From NCBI GenBank assembly GCA_945875065.1, contig CAMCJC010000039.1, positions 1 to 12,485 on the forward strand: a DNA stretch of 12,485 nucleotides. Reading direction: 5' to 3'. Both the position numbers and the translations under genes were made by a program. The stretch is from an uncultured Propionibacteriaceae bacterium. GTDB lineage: Bacteria > Actinomycetota > Actinomycetes > Propionibacteriales > Propionibacteriaceae. Of this stretch, positions 7,142 through 12,485 are shown piece after piece (the stretch's first letter is position 1; each line of letters starts with the position of its first letter). The notes below the pieces were generated by a model. It was given only the letters and a program-made list of their open reading frames with translations, was not told the DNA's origin and made no database searches.

Positions 7142-8772
7142 CGCTGGTTCTCCTGGATCATGTCGATGGCGTGAACGGGGCACTGCTCGTAGCAGGTGGC
7201 GCAGCCGGTGCACCGCTCGTAGTCGAAGCGGTAGCGGTTGCCGGGTCCGAGCTTGATGACCGCGTCCTCCGGGCAGGCGCCGAGGCAGCCATCACACTCG
7301 AAACAGTTCCCGCACGACAGACAGCGCCTAGCCTCAAACTCGGCTTCCTTCGGAGACAGGCCCGCGACGATCTCACCGAAGCCACTGATGCGGGTCTCGG
7401 GCTGCTGCTCGGAGTGCTGGCGACGGCTGTGGCCACCGAAGTACCACAGGTGCATGTCCTCCAAGTGCACGATTCGGTGCTTCGGGGGACGCTGCGAACG
7501 GTCGAGGTTGAGCCACTTATCGATACAGCGAGCAGCCTTCTTGCCGTGCCCGACGCCGACGGTGACGGTGCGCTCGGACGGGACCATGTCACCGCCAGCG
7601 AAGATGCCATCGACGTCGGTCATGAGCGTATCGGGGTCTACGCGGACGACGTCATGGTCGAAGTTCATGCCCGGGATGGAGCGCAGGAAAGCGGTGTCAG
7701 CCTCCTGCCCGAGAGCGAGGATGACGGTATCGGCGGCGAGCTTCTCGAACTTGCCGGTGCCGCGGGCCTTGCCGTCCTCGTCTAGTTCCATGATCTCGAC
7801 GGTCATCTCGCCCTGCTCCATCTCGGTGATGGTGCGGAGCCAATTCATCTTCACGCCCTCGCGCTCGGCGCTCTCACGCTCCTCCTCGTTGGCGGGCATC
7901 TGTGCCTGGGTGCGGCGGTAGACGATGACGGACTCCTCGGCGCCCAGGCGGCGGGCGACGCGGGCGGCGTCCATCGCGGTGTTGCCGCCGCCGTAGACCG
8001 CGACGCGGCGTCCGACGACGGGCCGCTCACCCTTCGCGACTTCCCGCAGGAATGAGACGGCGTCGACCATACGCGACGCGTCGGTCACGGGGATGTCGAC
8101 GCGCTTCGACAGGTGCGCACCGATAGCGATGAACACGGCGTCGAAGCGGCCTACGGCCTGAGTGGCCATAAGGTCGGTGACGGTGGTGTTGTTCCGGATC
8201 ACGACGCCCATGTCGGTCAAGCGCTTGATCTCGTCGTCGAGGACTACCCGGGGCAGGCGGTACTCAGGAATGCCGTAGCGCATCATGCCGCCTGGCAACT
8301 CCGCGGAGTCGTGGATCTCTACCTCGTGACCGAGCCGGCGCAGGTGATAGGCGGCGGATAGTCCGGAAGGACCGCCGCCGACGACGAGCACCCGACGACC
8401 GGACTCGCGGGCCGGCGGCTCGAACGCCCAGCCTTTCTCCAACGCCAGGTCGCCGAGGTAGCGCTCGACGGAGTGGATGGAAACGGCGGCGTCAAGGTCT
8501 TTGCGGTTGCAGGCGGTCTCGCACGGGTGGTAGCAAACACGCCCGTGAATTGCGGGGAACGGGTTATCGGCAGTCAGTTGCCGCCACGCGGCCTCGTGCT
8601 CCCCGGCTTTGATGAGGCGCAGCCATTCCTGGATGTTTTCCCCCGCCGGACAGCCCGCATTGCAAGGCGGCAACAGATCCAGATAGATGGGCCTTCGGGA
8701 CCTCACCGGCGCCACTCGCCCCGTAGTTGTCTTGAGGTCCGGTAGTCCCGTTACGTCGTTGCGCTCTAGCAT
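7138..8772 (-). CDS. GltD/PreT-like FAD-NAD(P) oxidoreductase with C-terminal 2[4Fe-4S] domain
   Basis: The 544-residue protein resembles the glutamate synthase small subunit, PreT and NfnB. The N-terminal Fe-S region has C37, C41, C80, C84 and C88 only; the usual earlier CxxC pair is absent, so at most one normal N-terminal cluster is expected. An FAD fold follows (GGGPSG, 132-137), with GGMMRYGIPEYRLP (161-174), an NAD(P) fold (GGGNTA, 261-266) and the closing GGD (393-395). A ferredoxin-like tail has C490, C493, C496, C500 and C521, C524, C527, C531, preceded by an extra C484/C487 pair. No glutamate synthase large subunit is nearby. Direct overlap with nifJ suggests it exchanges electrons between PFOR and NAD(P)H; this is inference. 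ATG at 8772 is preceded by AGGGAAGGA. An inverted repeat covering the start codon may control translation. Confidence 0.9.
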   Translation of the reverse strand: MLERNDVTGLPDLKTTTGRVAPVRSRRPIYLDLLPPCNAGCPAGENIQEWLRLIKAGEHEAAWRQLTADNPFPAIHGRVCYHPCETACNRKDLDAAVSIHSVERYLGDLALEKGWAFEPPARESGRRVLVVGGGPSGLSAAYHLRRLGHEVEIHDSAELPGGMMRYGIPEYRLPRVVLDDEIKRLTDMGVVIRNNTTVTDLMATQAVGRFDAVFIAIGAHLSKRVDIPVTDASRMVDAVSFLREVAKGERPVVGRRVAVYGGGNTAMDAARVARRLGAEESVIVYRRTQAQMPANEEERESAEREGVKMNWLRTITEMEQGEMTVEIMELDEDGKARGTGKFEKLAADTVILALGQEADTAFLRSIPGMNFDHDVVRVDPDTLMTDVDGIFAGGDMVPSERTVTVGVGHGKKAARCIDKWLNLDRSQRPPKHRIVHLEDMHLWYFGGHSRRQHSEQQPETRISGFGEIVAGLSPKEAEFEARRCLSCGNCFECDGCLGACPEDAVIKLGPGNRYRFDYERCTGCATCYEQCPVHAIDMIQENQR

Positions 8773-8832
8773 GGCGTCCTTCCCTGGAAGCGGCTATTCC
8801 TAGCCATCCTAGAACTCTGCCGGACGCCATGC
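8769..8832 (-). promoter_or_regulatory. Inverted repeat that can mask the start codon of the GltD-like gene
   Basis: In the transcript, GCATGGCGTCC (8832 to 8822) pairs perfectly over 11 bp with GGACGCCATGC (8779 to 8769). The second arm contains the ATG at 8772-8770 and the 3' part of the AGGGAAGGA ribosome site. The 42-nt interior holds a small hairpin, GGCTA-GGAA-TAGCC (8805 to 8792). If transcription starts upstream of 8832, or reads through from thioredoxin, this structure would block initiation until opened. It lacks a U-tract, so a terminator role is less likely. The trigger is unknown. Confidence 0.5.
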
Positions 8833-8863
8833 GGCGCAAATGCGTTAGACGGATCTCGCCAAA

Positions 8864-9223
8864 TCAGCCTTCCTTCTTAGCGGCGGCTTTCACCTCGTCG
8901 GCATCGAGCGCGCTGACCTGCTTGATGAGGTCGTCCAACTGCGACCCGTTCAGCAAGCCGGCCTGGCGGAAGACGAGGACGCCGGCGCGGAAGGCCATGA
9001 TGGTCGGGATGGACTGGATCTCCAGGGCGTAGGCCAGATCCTGCTCGGCCTCGGTGTCAACCTTGCCGAAGACGACGCCATCGTGGCGCTCGGAGGCCTG
9101 TTCGTAGATCGGGGCGAAGCGCTGGCAAGGCCCGCACCAGCTGGCCCAGAAGTCGACGAGAACGAGGTCGCTGCCTTCGATGGTGCTGTTGAAGGTGTCC
9201 TTGGTGAGTGCGGTGGTGGCCAC
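8864..9223 (-). CDS. trxA: Thioredoxin
   Basis: The 119-residue, single-domain cytoplasmic thioredoxin reduces protein disulfides. The active site is W29-C30-G31-P32-C33 in the canonical DFWASWCGPC context, with cis-proline P73 in SIPTI. It is slightly longer than the usual 105-110 residues because of a charged, Ala/Lys-rich tail. No signal peptide or membrane segment is seen. The start is GTG at 9223, with GAGGG five bases upstream; no alternative in-frame ATG gives a full fold. It lies 91 bp ahead of the GltD-like gene on the same strand, so it may share a transcript with the Fe-S redox operon, where it could keep cysteines reduced (inference). A near-perfect palindrome 57-72 bp upstream may regulate it. 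The trxA symbol is by function; actinobacteria often carry several thioredoxins. Confidence 0.93.
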   Translation of the reverse strand: MATTALTKDTFNSTIEGSDLVLVDFWASWCGPCQRFAPIYEQASERHDGVVFGKVDTEAEQDLAYALEIQSIPTIMAFRAGVLVFRQAGLLNGSQLDDLIKQVSALDADEVKAAAKKEG

Positions 9224-9259
9224 TGATCCCTCTTTCCTAGTTGATGGTCTACCACCTCA

Positions 9260-9265
9260 ACAGTA
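9260..9265 (-). promoter_or_regulatory. Candidate -10 box for thioredoxin
   Basis: TACTGT on the minus strand fits the actinobacterial TAnnnT pattern and would start transcription roughly 30 bases ahead of the GTG. No good -35 lies at the right distance; that place is taken by the 9280-9295 palindrome. The call rests on the hexamer alone. Confidence 0.25.
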
Positions 9266-9279
9266 CTCAGCCCCAACCT

Positions 9280-9295
9280 ATTCCCCCGGGGGTAT
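9280..9295. promoter_or_regulatory. Near-perfect CsoR/CstR-like palindrome upstream of thioredoxin
   Basis: ATTCCCCC and GGGGGTAT form a 16-bp dyad with one mismatched pair and no spacer. AT-flanked C-tract/G-tract palindromes of this kind are known operators of CsoR-family copper and persulfide sensors in actinobacteria. It lies in the 78-bp gap between the iron regulator and thioredoxin, where a -35 region would be expected, consistent with repression. A terminator role is weak because the stem has no loop and no U-run follows. No CsoR-type gene is in the window, so the regulator would act from elsewhere. Confidence 0.4.
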
Positions 9296-9301
9296 ATGGA
9301 T

Positions 9302-9997
9302 TCAGGCTGGAGGCGCGGAGACGAACATCAGTTCGGCGACGTCCTCGTCGACCGTGACGACCTCCTCGCCGACGCTCAACCGCAACGCGAGGCCGGCCCG
9401 ACGGACGACGAACTCCATGCCCGGCCGCAGGCCGAGCGACGAAAGCGCGGACAGCAGCTCCTCGTCTGACTGGAGATTCTCACTCATCCGCACGAGTTTG
9501 GCGTGTACCTCGCCGCGGTTCGGCACGACCTGCGACAGCGGGACGACACCGTCACGAAACTGCTCAGCCTCACTCTCGAGCCCAAGCTCTTTCAGCCCGG
9601 GAATCGGATTGCCGTAAGGCGAGATTGTGGGCGCCTGCAGGATGTCGACGAGGCGGCGCTCGACATCGACCGAGATGACGTGTTCCCAGCGGCAGGCCTC
9701 GTCGTGGACCTTCTCCCATTCCAGCCCGATCACCTGCGTCAGCAAGCATTCGGCGAGGCGGTGTTTGCGCATGACGTTTCGGGCCAGGTGGGCGCCCTCG
9801 TCAGTCAAGCGAATCGTGCGATCCGGCGAAACGACGAGCAGCCCGTCACGCTCCATTCGGGCGACGGTCTGGGAGACGGTGGGCCCGGACTGGTGAAGCC
9901 GCTCGGCGATTCGGGCGCGCAGCGGCGGCACGCCTTCCTCGATCAGCTCGTAGAGCGTCCTGAGGTACATTTCAGTCGTGTCGATCAATTCGCTCAT
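9302..9997 (-). CDS. ideR: Iron-dependent transcriptional repressor, IdeR/DtxR family
   Basis: The 231-residue product has the three-part IdeR layout: N-terminal winged helix (about 1-70, with the recognition helix in SGPTVSQTVARMERDGLL, 37-54), dimerisation and metal domain (about 71-140), and a C-terminal SH3-like domain (about 150-231). Metal ligands occupy the classical DtxR positions: H79, E83, H98 for one site and M10, C102, E105, H106 for the other, with E173 and Q176 as probable SH3-domain ligands. Cys102 points to iron rather than the manganese-type MntR. It should repress iron-uptake genes when Fe(II) is bound. ATG at 9997 follows AAGGGA and matches the start of known IdeR proteins; an upstream in-frame extension of 26 residues is unlikely. 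It lies beside an iron-rich redox operon, but no 19-bp iron box was found here, so a direct regulatory link is unproven. Confidence 0.93.
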   Translation of the reverse strand: MSELIDTTEMYLRTLYELIEEGVPPLRARIAERLHQSGPTVSQTVARMERDGLLVVSPDRTIRLTDEGAHLARNVMRKHRLAECLLTQVIGLEWEKVHDEACRWEHVISVDVERRLVDILQAPTISPYGNPIPGLKELGLESEAEQFRDGVVPLSQVVPNRGEVHAKLVRMSENLQSDEELLSALSSLGLRPGMEFVVRRAGLALRLSVGEEVVTVDEDVAELMFVSAPPA

Positions 9998-10001
9998 GAC
10001 G

Positions 10002-10025
10002 TGTCCCTTCGTTGGGGACATCGTA
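10002..10025 (-). promoter_or_regulatory. Candidate -10 and ribosome-site hairpin of the iron regulator gene
   Basis: On the minus strand TACGAT (10025-10020) fits TAnnnT and would give a very short leader. TGTCCC (10020-10015) and GGGACA (10007-10002) form a 6-bp stem with a 7-nt loop, placing the AAGGGA ribosome site in the stem. The two readings partly exclude each other, because transcription starting just after this -10 would not include the whole left arm. No matching -35 was found. Confidence 0.3.
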
Positions 10026-10081
10026 GTGCGACACCCCTTCCGTAAGTGTGAATTGACCGGTCTTTCGGTTGCCAAACTTAC

Positions 10082-11200
10082 TCAGGCGACCCTTTCCCCG
10101 CGACGCCATACCTCCTGGAGCCGGCCGGTGTCGTCGACGACACAAACGTCAGCCCGCTTTCCGACCTCCAAGGTGCCGACCTCGCTCAGTCCGTGCCAGC
10201 GGGCGGGGGTCGTAGCGGCCATCAGCGCCGCCTCTGGGATGGAACAGCCGACCTCGAGAACCACGAACTCAAAGGCCCGCGCCATCGTCAAGGTGGACCC
10301 GGCGATCGCGCCGAGGCTGCCGTCGGATGTGACGAGGCGGGCGATCCCGTCACGCACTTCGACGTCGAGTTCGCCGAGGAGGTAGCGGCCGTCGCCCTGC
10401 CCCGCGGCGCTCATCGCATCGGTGACCAGGGCGATGCGGTCGCAGCCGGCGGCATCGATCGACATCCGTGTGATGGGTGCCTTGTGGTGGATACCATCGC
10501 AGATCAACTCGCACAGCACCCGATCGTCGGAAAGCAGGACCGGGACGGGACCGGGGTCGCGGTGGTGGATCGACCGCATCGCGGAAAACACGTGCGGCGC
10601 GACGCACGCGCCCCAGTCTATGGAGCGAGCGGTGACGACGTCGTCGGCATCGGAATGCCCAAAGGCAACCTTCACACCGGCCTCGGTGAACCTCCGGGTC
10701 GCGGCCTCGCCGTGGGCCCGTTCAACGGCGAGGGTGATCATCTTCAGCGCTGGCCCGCCGGCCTCAATGAGCCGCTCCACGAGGTCGGGAGTCGGGTCGC
10801 GTAGCAGGGCGACGTCGTGGGCGCCCTTTCGGGCTTCCGCGAGGAACGGCCCCTCCAAGTGGATACCGTCGAGCTCGCCGTCGGCGACTAGGTCACGCAA
10901 GACGGCGAGCTGAGTCTCCAGCTTCTCGATCGGTTCGGTGACGGTGGATGCGAACAGCGTGGTGGTCCCCTGCGACCTGTGGTAGGCGATCGCACGGCGG
11001 TTGGCCTCCTTGTCGGGGGTGCCGAAGCTGACGCCAACTGCGCCGTGGCAATGGGTGTCGACGAAGCCGGGCACGGCCCAGCCAGCACCTGACCCGGCGC
11101 CGGGCTCGATGCGGACGATCCGGCCGTCCTGCATCTCGATGGTGGCGCCGCGAACCACCCCTGACGGGGTTACTGCGCTTCCGACTTGAAGTTTGGCCAT
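10082..11200 (-). CDS. nagA: N-acetylglucosamine-6-phosphate deacetylase
   Basis: The 372-residue cytoplasmic enzyme removes acetate from GlcNAc-6-phosphate, giving glucosamine-6-phosphate for sugar catabolism or cell-wall recycling. It has the amidohydrolase TIM barrel: D48-T-H50-C-H52-G (metal site), HLEGPF with E116, GHSDA with H182, H203 in PHVFSAM, D235-G-I-H238 for substrate, and catalytic D261 in VTDAMSAAG. Length and motif order fit the family (about 370-390). ATG at 11200 was chosen, with a modest GGATGAG upstream; an in-frame TTG at 11212 would add four residues and cannot be excluded. No nagB or PTS gene is visible, and it is divergent from serC, so its operon partners, if any, are only the downstream same-strand genes after an 84-bp gap. 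Confidence 0.92.
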   Translation of the reverse strand: MAKLQVGSAVTPSGVVRGATIEMQDGRIVRIEPGAGSGAGWAVPGFVDTHCHGAVGVSFGTPDKEANRRAIAYHRSQGTTTLFASTVTEPIEKLETQLAVLRDLVADGELDGIHLEGPFLAEARKGAHDVALLRDPTPDLVERLIEAGGPALKMITLAVERAHGEAATRRFTEAGVKVAFGHSDADDVVTARSIDWGACVAPHVFSAMRSIHHRDPGPVPVLLSDDRVLCELICDGIHHKAPITRMSIDAAGCDRIALVTDAMSAAGQGDGRYLLGELDVEVRDGIARLVTSDGSLGAIAGSTLTMARAFEFVVLEVGCSIPEAALMAATTPARWHGLSEVGTLEVGKRADVCVVDDTGRLQEVWRRGERVA

Positions 11201-11257
11201 GGTCTCATCCAATCACCACCCCTGATCGGCCCCGTGGCCAGGTGGGAGAATGCGGGC
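11201..11257. promoter_or_regulatory. Divergent nagA/serC promoter region
   Basis: The 57-bp gap between divergent start codons must hold or border both promoters unless they lie inside the genes. No consensus -35/-10 pair is clear on either strand. GGGAGA (11244-11249) serves as the serC ribosome site. GAGAAT (11246-11251) could also be read as a weak -10 giving a leaderless serC mRNA, but this conflicts with its use as a ribosome site. Confidence 0.35.
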
Positions 11258-12349
11258 GTGATCATCCCTGAACAGCTTTTGCCCACCGATGGCCGCTTCG
11301 GTTCCGGGCCCGCGAAGCTCCGCCCCGAGGCCCTCGACTACCTGGCGTTGCGCGGCGACCTGCTGGGCACCTCTCACCGGCAAGCGCCGGTGAAGCAACT
11401 CGTCGGCTCCGTGCAGGAGGGGCTGTCGGAGCTATACCGCCTACCCGAGGGCTACCAGGTGGTCCTCGGCAATGGCGGTGCCTCCTTGTTCTGGGATCTG
11501 GCGGTGTGCTCGCTCATCGAGCGCCGCTCCGCGCACGCCGTCTTCGGGGAGTTCACCCGCAAGTTCGCGACGGCGGCCTCCCGCGCTCCTTTCCTCGCGG
11601 ATCCGCTCGTGACCGAGTGCCCCGCCGGGGCCGTGGTCCTGCCCGAGGTGGGAGACGCGGATGTCGTCGCTTGGGCGCACAACGAGACCTCAACGGGCGC
11701 GGCGGCCCCGGTACGGCGCCTCGGCGACGCGTTGGTCGTGGTGGACGGGACGTCGTCGGCCGGCGGCATGGACGTCGACATCGCCGAGACGGACGTGTAC
11801 TACTTCGCGCCTCAGAAGAACTTCTCCAGCGACGGCGGCCTGTGGGTCGCGCTGTGTTCCCCCGCGGCGCTCAGCCGGGCCGAAAGGATCGCCGCGTCGT
11901 CGCGCTGGATCCCAGAGACCCTAAGTTTGGATGTCGCCGCCCAGAACTCGGCGAAGCAGCAGACCCTAAACACTCCGGCGATCGCGACCCTACTGCTACT
12001 GGAGGATCAGATCCGCTGGCTGCTGGACCTCGGTGGGCTGGCCGCCGTCGAGGCGCGCTGCAAGGCCATGACCGACCACGTCTACGCATGGGCCGAATCA
12101 CGGAATTGGGCCGCGCCCTTCGTCGCGGATGTGACGCACCGCTCCCCCGTCGTCGCCACGATCGACCTCAGCCCAGAGATCGACGGCAAGAGCCTAATCG
12201 CAGCGCTGCGGGAGAACGGCATCGTCGATGTCGACCCGTACCGGGCGCTCGGCCGGAACCAGCTGCGGATCGGCTGCTACGCGTCGGTGACTCTCGCGGA
12301 CGTTGAAGCCCTGACGGCGTGCATCGACTACGCGGTGGCGCGCCTCTAG
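11258..12349 (+). CDS. serC: Phosphoserine aminotransferase, mycobacterial/actinobacterial type
   Basis: The PLP enzyme converts 3-phosphohydroxypyruvate and glutamate to phosphoserine and 2-oxoglutarate, the second step of serine synthesis. The 363-residue product follows the mycobacterial SerC pattern throughout: DGRFGSGPAK near the N-terminus, LLGTSHRQAPVK, GYQVVLGNGGAS, WAHNETSTG, the PLP lysine K187 in YYFAPQKNFSSDGG, QNSAKQQTLNTPAIATL, and NGIVDVDPYRALGRNQLRIG near the end. GTG at 11258 was chosen because GGGAG lies 8-9 bases upstream and mycobacterial homologues start shortly before DGRFGSGP. Longer in-frame starts (GTG 11234, TTG 11186) lack ribosome sites, and the latter runs into nagA. 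Its TAG overlaps the stop of the converging gene. No serA or serB is in view. Confidence 0.95.
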   Translation: MIIPEQLLPTDGRFGSGPAKLRPEALDYLALRGDLLGTSHRQAPVKQLVGSVQEGLSELYRLPEGYQVVLGNGGASLFWDLAVCSLIERRSAHAVFGEFTRKFATAASRAPFLADPLVTECPAGAVVLPEVGDADVVAWAHNETSTGAAAPVRRLGDALVVVDGTSSAGGMDVDIAETDVYYFAPQKNFSSDGGLWVALCSPAALSRAERIAASSRWIPETLSLDVAAQNSAKQQTLNTPAIATLLLLEDQIRWLLDLGGLAAVEARCKAMTDHVYAWAESRNWAAPFVADVTHRSPVVATIDLSPEIDGKSLIAALRENGIVDVDPYRALGRNQLRIGCYASVTLADVEALTACIDYAVARL

Positions 12350-12485
12350 CTCTTGCGGAGCAGGACGACCAGGCCGCAGGCCATCGCGAGCACCGCGGCG
12401 AGCGTCACCGCGAAGCGCGTGCCCCCGGTCCTGGGGGCCTCGGAGGTGCCGCTGGCCTGCGTTGCTCCATCGCTGGCCTGGGTCG
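12346..12485 (-). CDS. C-terminal fragment of a surface protein with sortase-like anchor
   Basis: The reading frame enters from the right edge and ends at TAG (12348-12346), giving 45 visible residues. They show a Thr/Ser/Ala/Gln-rich linker with two TQAS units, then E-A-P-R-T-G-G (APRTGG coded at 12438-12421), about 19 hydrophobic residues and a basic R-K-S end. This is the order of a cell-wall sorting signal: linker, LPxTG-type motif, membrane helix, positive tail. Ala replaces the usual Leu, so sortase use is uncertain; a plain single-pass membrane anchor is the alternative. The N-terminal function lies outside the window. The stop overlaps the serC stop in a shared CTAG. The frame is too short for certainty, but the composition is very characteristic. 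Confidence 0.65.
   Translation of the reverse strand, partial: TQASDGATQASGTSEAPRTGGTRFAVTLAAVLAMACGLVVLLRKS
12421..12438. other. GC-rich 6-bp hairpin within the anchor-motif codons
   Basis: GCCCCC (12421-12426) and GGGGGC (12433-12438) pair with a 6-nt loop. It lies 72 bp past the serC stop and is the only obvious stem that could slow the serC transcript, but no T-run follows. It may simply result from Pro/Gly codons of the APRTGG motif. Confidence 0.25.

Noticed and set aside
7142..7213. N-terminal extension of NifJ by 24 residues
   Set aside because: The extension is an out-of-frame reading of the preceding Fe-S domain; the ATG at 7141 has a ribosome site and the common ATGA overlap.
7138..8772. 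Annotation as glutamate synthase small subunit (gltD)
   Set aside because: There is no large subunit nearby, the protein has an added 2[4Fe-4S] tail, and it overlaps nifJ; GltD is only the family of the core.
9283..9292. CCCCCGGGGG as the terminator of the iron regulator gene
   Set aside because: The palindrome has no loop, so only a very short stem can form, and no U-run follows on the minus strand.
1..12485. CRISPR arrays, insertion sequences, tRNA or rRNA genes
   Set aside because: No regularly spaced repeats, transposase motifs, cloverleaf or ribosomal sequence was seen; the gaps between genes are all short.

Overview
The window is GC-rich, densely coded DNA of actinobacterial type. The SerC is of the distinctive mycobacterial/actinobacterial kind, the metal regulator has the full IdeR/DtxR layout, GTG and TTG starts occur, and stops and overlaps are tight. 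A large pyruvate:ferredoxin oxidoreductase together with Fe-S flavoproteins suggests an anaerobic or facultative actinobacterium, for example a relative of the Propionibacteriaceae. That family-level guess is inference from gene content only.

Layout from left to right. A non-coding leader (1-232) with small palindromes precedes a plus-strand gene for a carotenoid-desaturase/retinol-saturase-like flavoprotein fused to a ferredoxin-NADP-reductase-like module (233-2455). A perfect 12-bp inverted repeat (2507-2546) is a likely shared terminator between it and the convergent minus-strand cluster. Read in its own direction that cluster is: IdeR-type iron regulator (9997-9302), thioredoxin (9223-8864), a GltD/PreT-like FAD/NAD(P) oxidoreductase with a C-terminal double [4Fe-4S] domain (8772-7138), NifJ (7141-3554) and a dihydroorotate-dehydrogenase-like protein (3566-2553). 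The last three genes overlap (4 nt and 13 nt), so they are surely one transcript. nagA (11200-10082) lies upstream of the regulator on the same strand, and serC (11258-12349) diverges from nagA. The right edge holds the C-terminus of a minus-strand surface protein with a sortase-like tail, whose stop codon overlaps the serC stop.

How the genes may work together. NifJ oxidises pyruvate with CoA and delivers low-potential electrons. The GltD-like flavoprotein carries a ferredoxin-like tail and an NAD(P)H site, so it is a plausible partner that exchanges those electrons with the NAD(P) pool. The DHOD-like protein is encoded with them but lacks the usual catalytic Cys/Ser, so it is probably not a pyrimidine enzyme. 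GltD-like, DHOD-like and 2[4Fe-4S] parts are the same modules that make up dihydropyrimidine dehydrogenase/PreTA, here redistributed around a PFOR. This redox module is the best candidate in the window for an undescribed system. Two further points merit attention: an 11-bp inverted repeat that could hide the start codon of the GltD-like gene, and a CsoR/CstR-like palindrome in front of thioredoxin.

All family assignments come from reading motifs by eye; no database search was run.
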